Assembly: GCF_021474405.1 (NCBI RefSeq)
Contig: NZ_JAKEIO010000076.1
Location: forward strand, 1-36,138
Length of the DNA: 36,138 nucleotides
Source of the DNA: [Streptosporangium] indianense
GTDB taxonomy: Bacteria > Actinomycetota > Actinomycetes > Streptomycetales > Streptomycetaceae
Reading direction: 5' to 3'
Part shown: positions 35,939 to 36,138 of the stretch, piece after piece
How the letters are laid out: every line of letters starts with the position of its first letter
Numbering within the stretch: position 1 is the stretch's first letter
Translations under genes and position numbers: made by a program
Notes under the pieces: model-generated
What the model was told of the DNA's origin: nothing
The model's database searches: none
Seen by the model: the letters and a program-made list of their open reading frames with translations, nothing else

Positions 35939-36138
35939 ATGCGAACGTTTCCCGACGACCTCGTCCGGGCGCAGTGCGAGTGGAGCGCCACCTACCGGCA
36001 GCTCGCCGACCGGCCCGGCCGCACCGAGCTGCGCCGGCGTCTGCACCGGCTCTCGGTACGGGCGTACTTCCACCCCTACTGGCAGCAGCGGCGGCCGAGC
36101 CCGGCGGCGTGGTGGGAGCTGCGGGAGCTGGGGCGGGC
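35939..36138 (+). CDS. Conserved hypothetical protein, 5' part only
   Basis: The gene runs off the window end; 66 residues are visible. It begins MRTFPDDLVRAQCEWSATYR and contains RRRLHRLSVRAYFHPYWQQR and a proline-rich turn before AAWWELRELG. The residues are charged, aromatic-rich and probably helical. Codon use is strongly G/C at third positions. No domain is recognised. The candidate LexA box just upstream would make it a possible DNA-damage gene. No ribosome binding site precedes the ATG, so it could be leaderless. Confidence 0.7.
   Translation, partial: MRTFPDDLVRAQCEWSATYRQLADRPGRTELRRRLHRLSVRAYFHPYWQQRRPSPAAWWELRELGR

Noticed and set aside
1..36138. A secondary-metabolite biosynthetic cluster
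   Set aside because: No polyketide synthase, peptide synthetase, terpene cyclase or lanthipeptide gene is present. The siderophore genes here are processing and uptake functions, not the core assembly genes.

Overview
The window is high-GC actinobacterial DNA, almost certainly a Streptomyces chromosome core. Codon third positions are nearly all G or C, genes are dense on both strands, and many starts are GTG or overlap the previous stop. Two sporulation-type SigB/F-family sigma factors lie in tandem, followed by tRNA-Ser, tadA and upp; as I recall, this is the order of the S. coelicolor sigN-sigF-tadA-upp neighbourhood.

Layout. 0.2-1.1 kb: a DUF2797 protein. 1.2-7.2 kb: a + strand operon with an OmpR-type regulator, its histidine kinase, a GT2-GtrA lipid glycosyltransferase and a large membrane GT39-like glycosyltransferase. 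7.3-9.7 kb: a DHA2-type MFS pump with a palindrome over its promoter and no visible RBS, then a TetR regulator that ends in a 31-bp tandem repeat. 9.8-12.3 kb: a PPOX/F420-type oxidoreductase, a STAS anti-anti-sigma protein and two GAF-ANTAR proteins. 12.3-16.3 kb: a - strand MarR / MFS / YceI cluster in which the transporter and the YceI protein share transthyretin-like (carboxypeptidase-regulatory) modules. 16.5-19.0 kb: a small membrane protein, then sigN and sigF. 19.2-23.3 kb: a Dabb protein, a 58-residue protein, tRNA-Ser(CGA), tadA and its partner, upp, a LytR_C protein and small conserved proteins.

23.4-28.7 kb: a truncated relic of a HerA/DUF853-type ATPase, an HhH-GPD protein, and a divergent iron locus around a near-perfect IdeR/DmdR iron box. 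A siderophore-interacting flavoprotein reads left. A penicillin-acylase-family hydrolase, a siderophore-type acetyltransferase and a cupin read right in an overlapping operon (desF/desG/desH-like). 28.8-31.5 kb: a CopC-CopD fusion and a convergent DUF72 gene. 31.7-36.1 kb: a PAS-PAS-GAF-SpoIIE-HATPase phosphatase, a DUF4383 membrane protein, an endonuclease V-like protein, two small - strand genes, and the start of a gene preceded by a LexA-like box.

How they work together. Three themes recur. One is partner-switching and stress sigma control: sigN, sigF, the STAS protein, the SpoIIE phosphatase and the ANTAR regulators. The second is envelope modification under a dedicated two-component system. 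The third is iron-siderophore handling under one shared iron box. The least explained items are the MarR/MFS/YceI cluster with probably cytoplasmic transthyretin-like modules, the iron-regulated acylase carrying a 14-unit hexapeptide repeat, and the 31-bp repeat that copies the 3' end of the tetR gene. There is no stretch over 300 bases without a gene.
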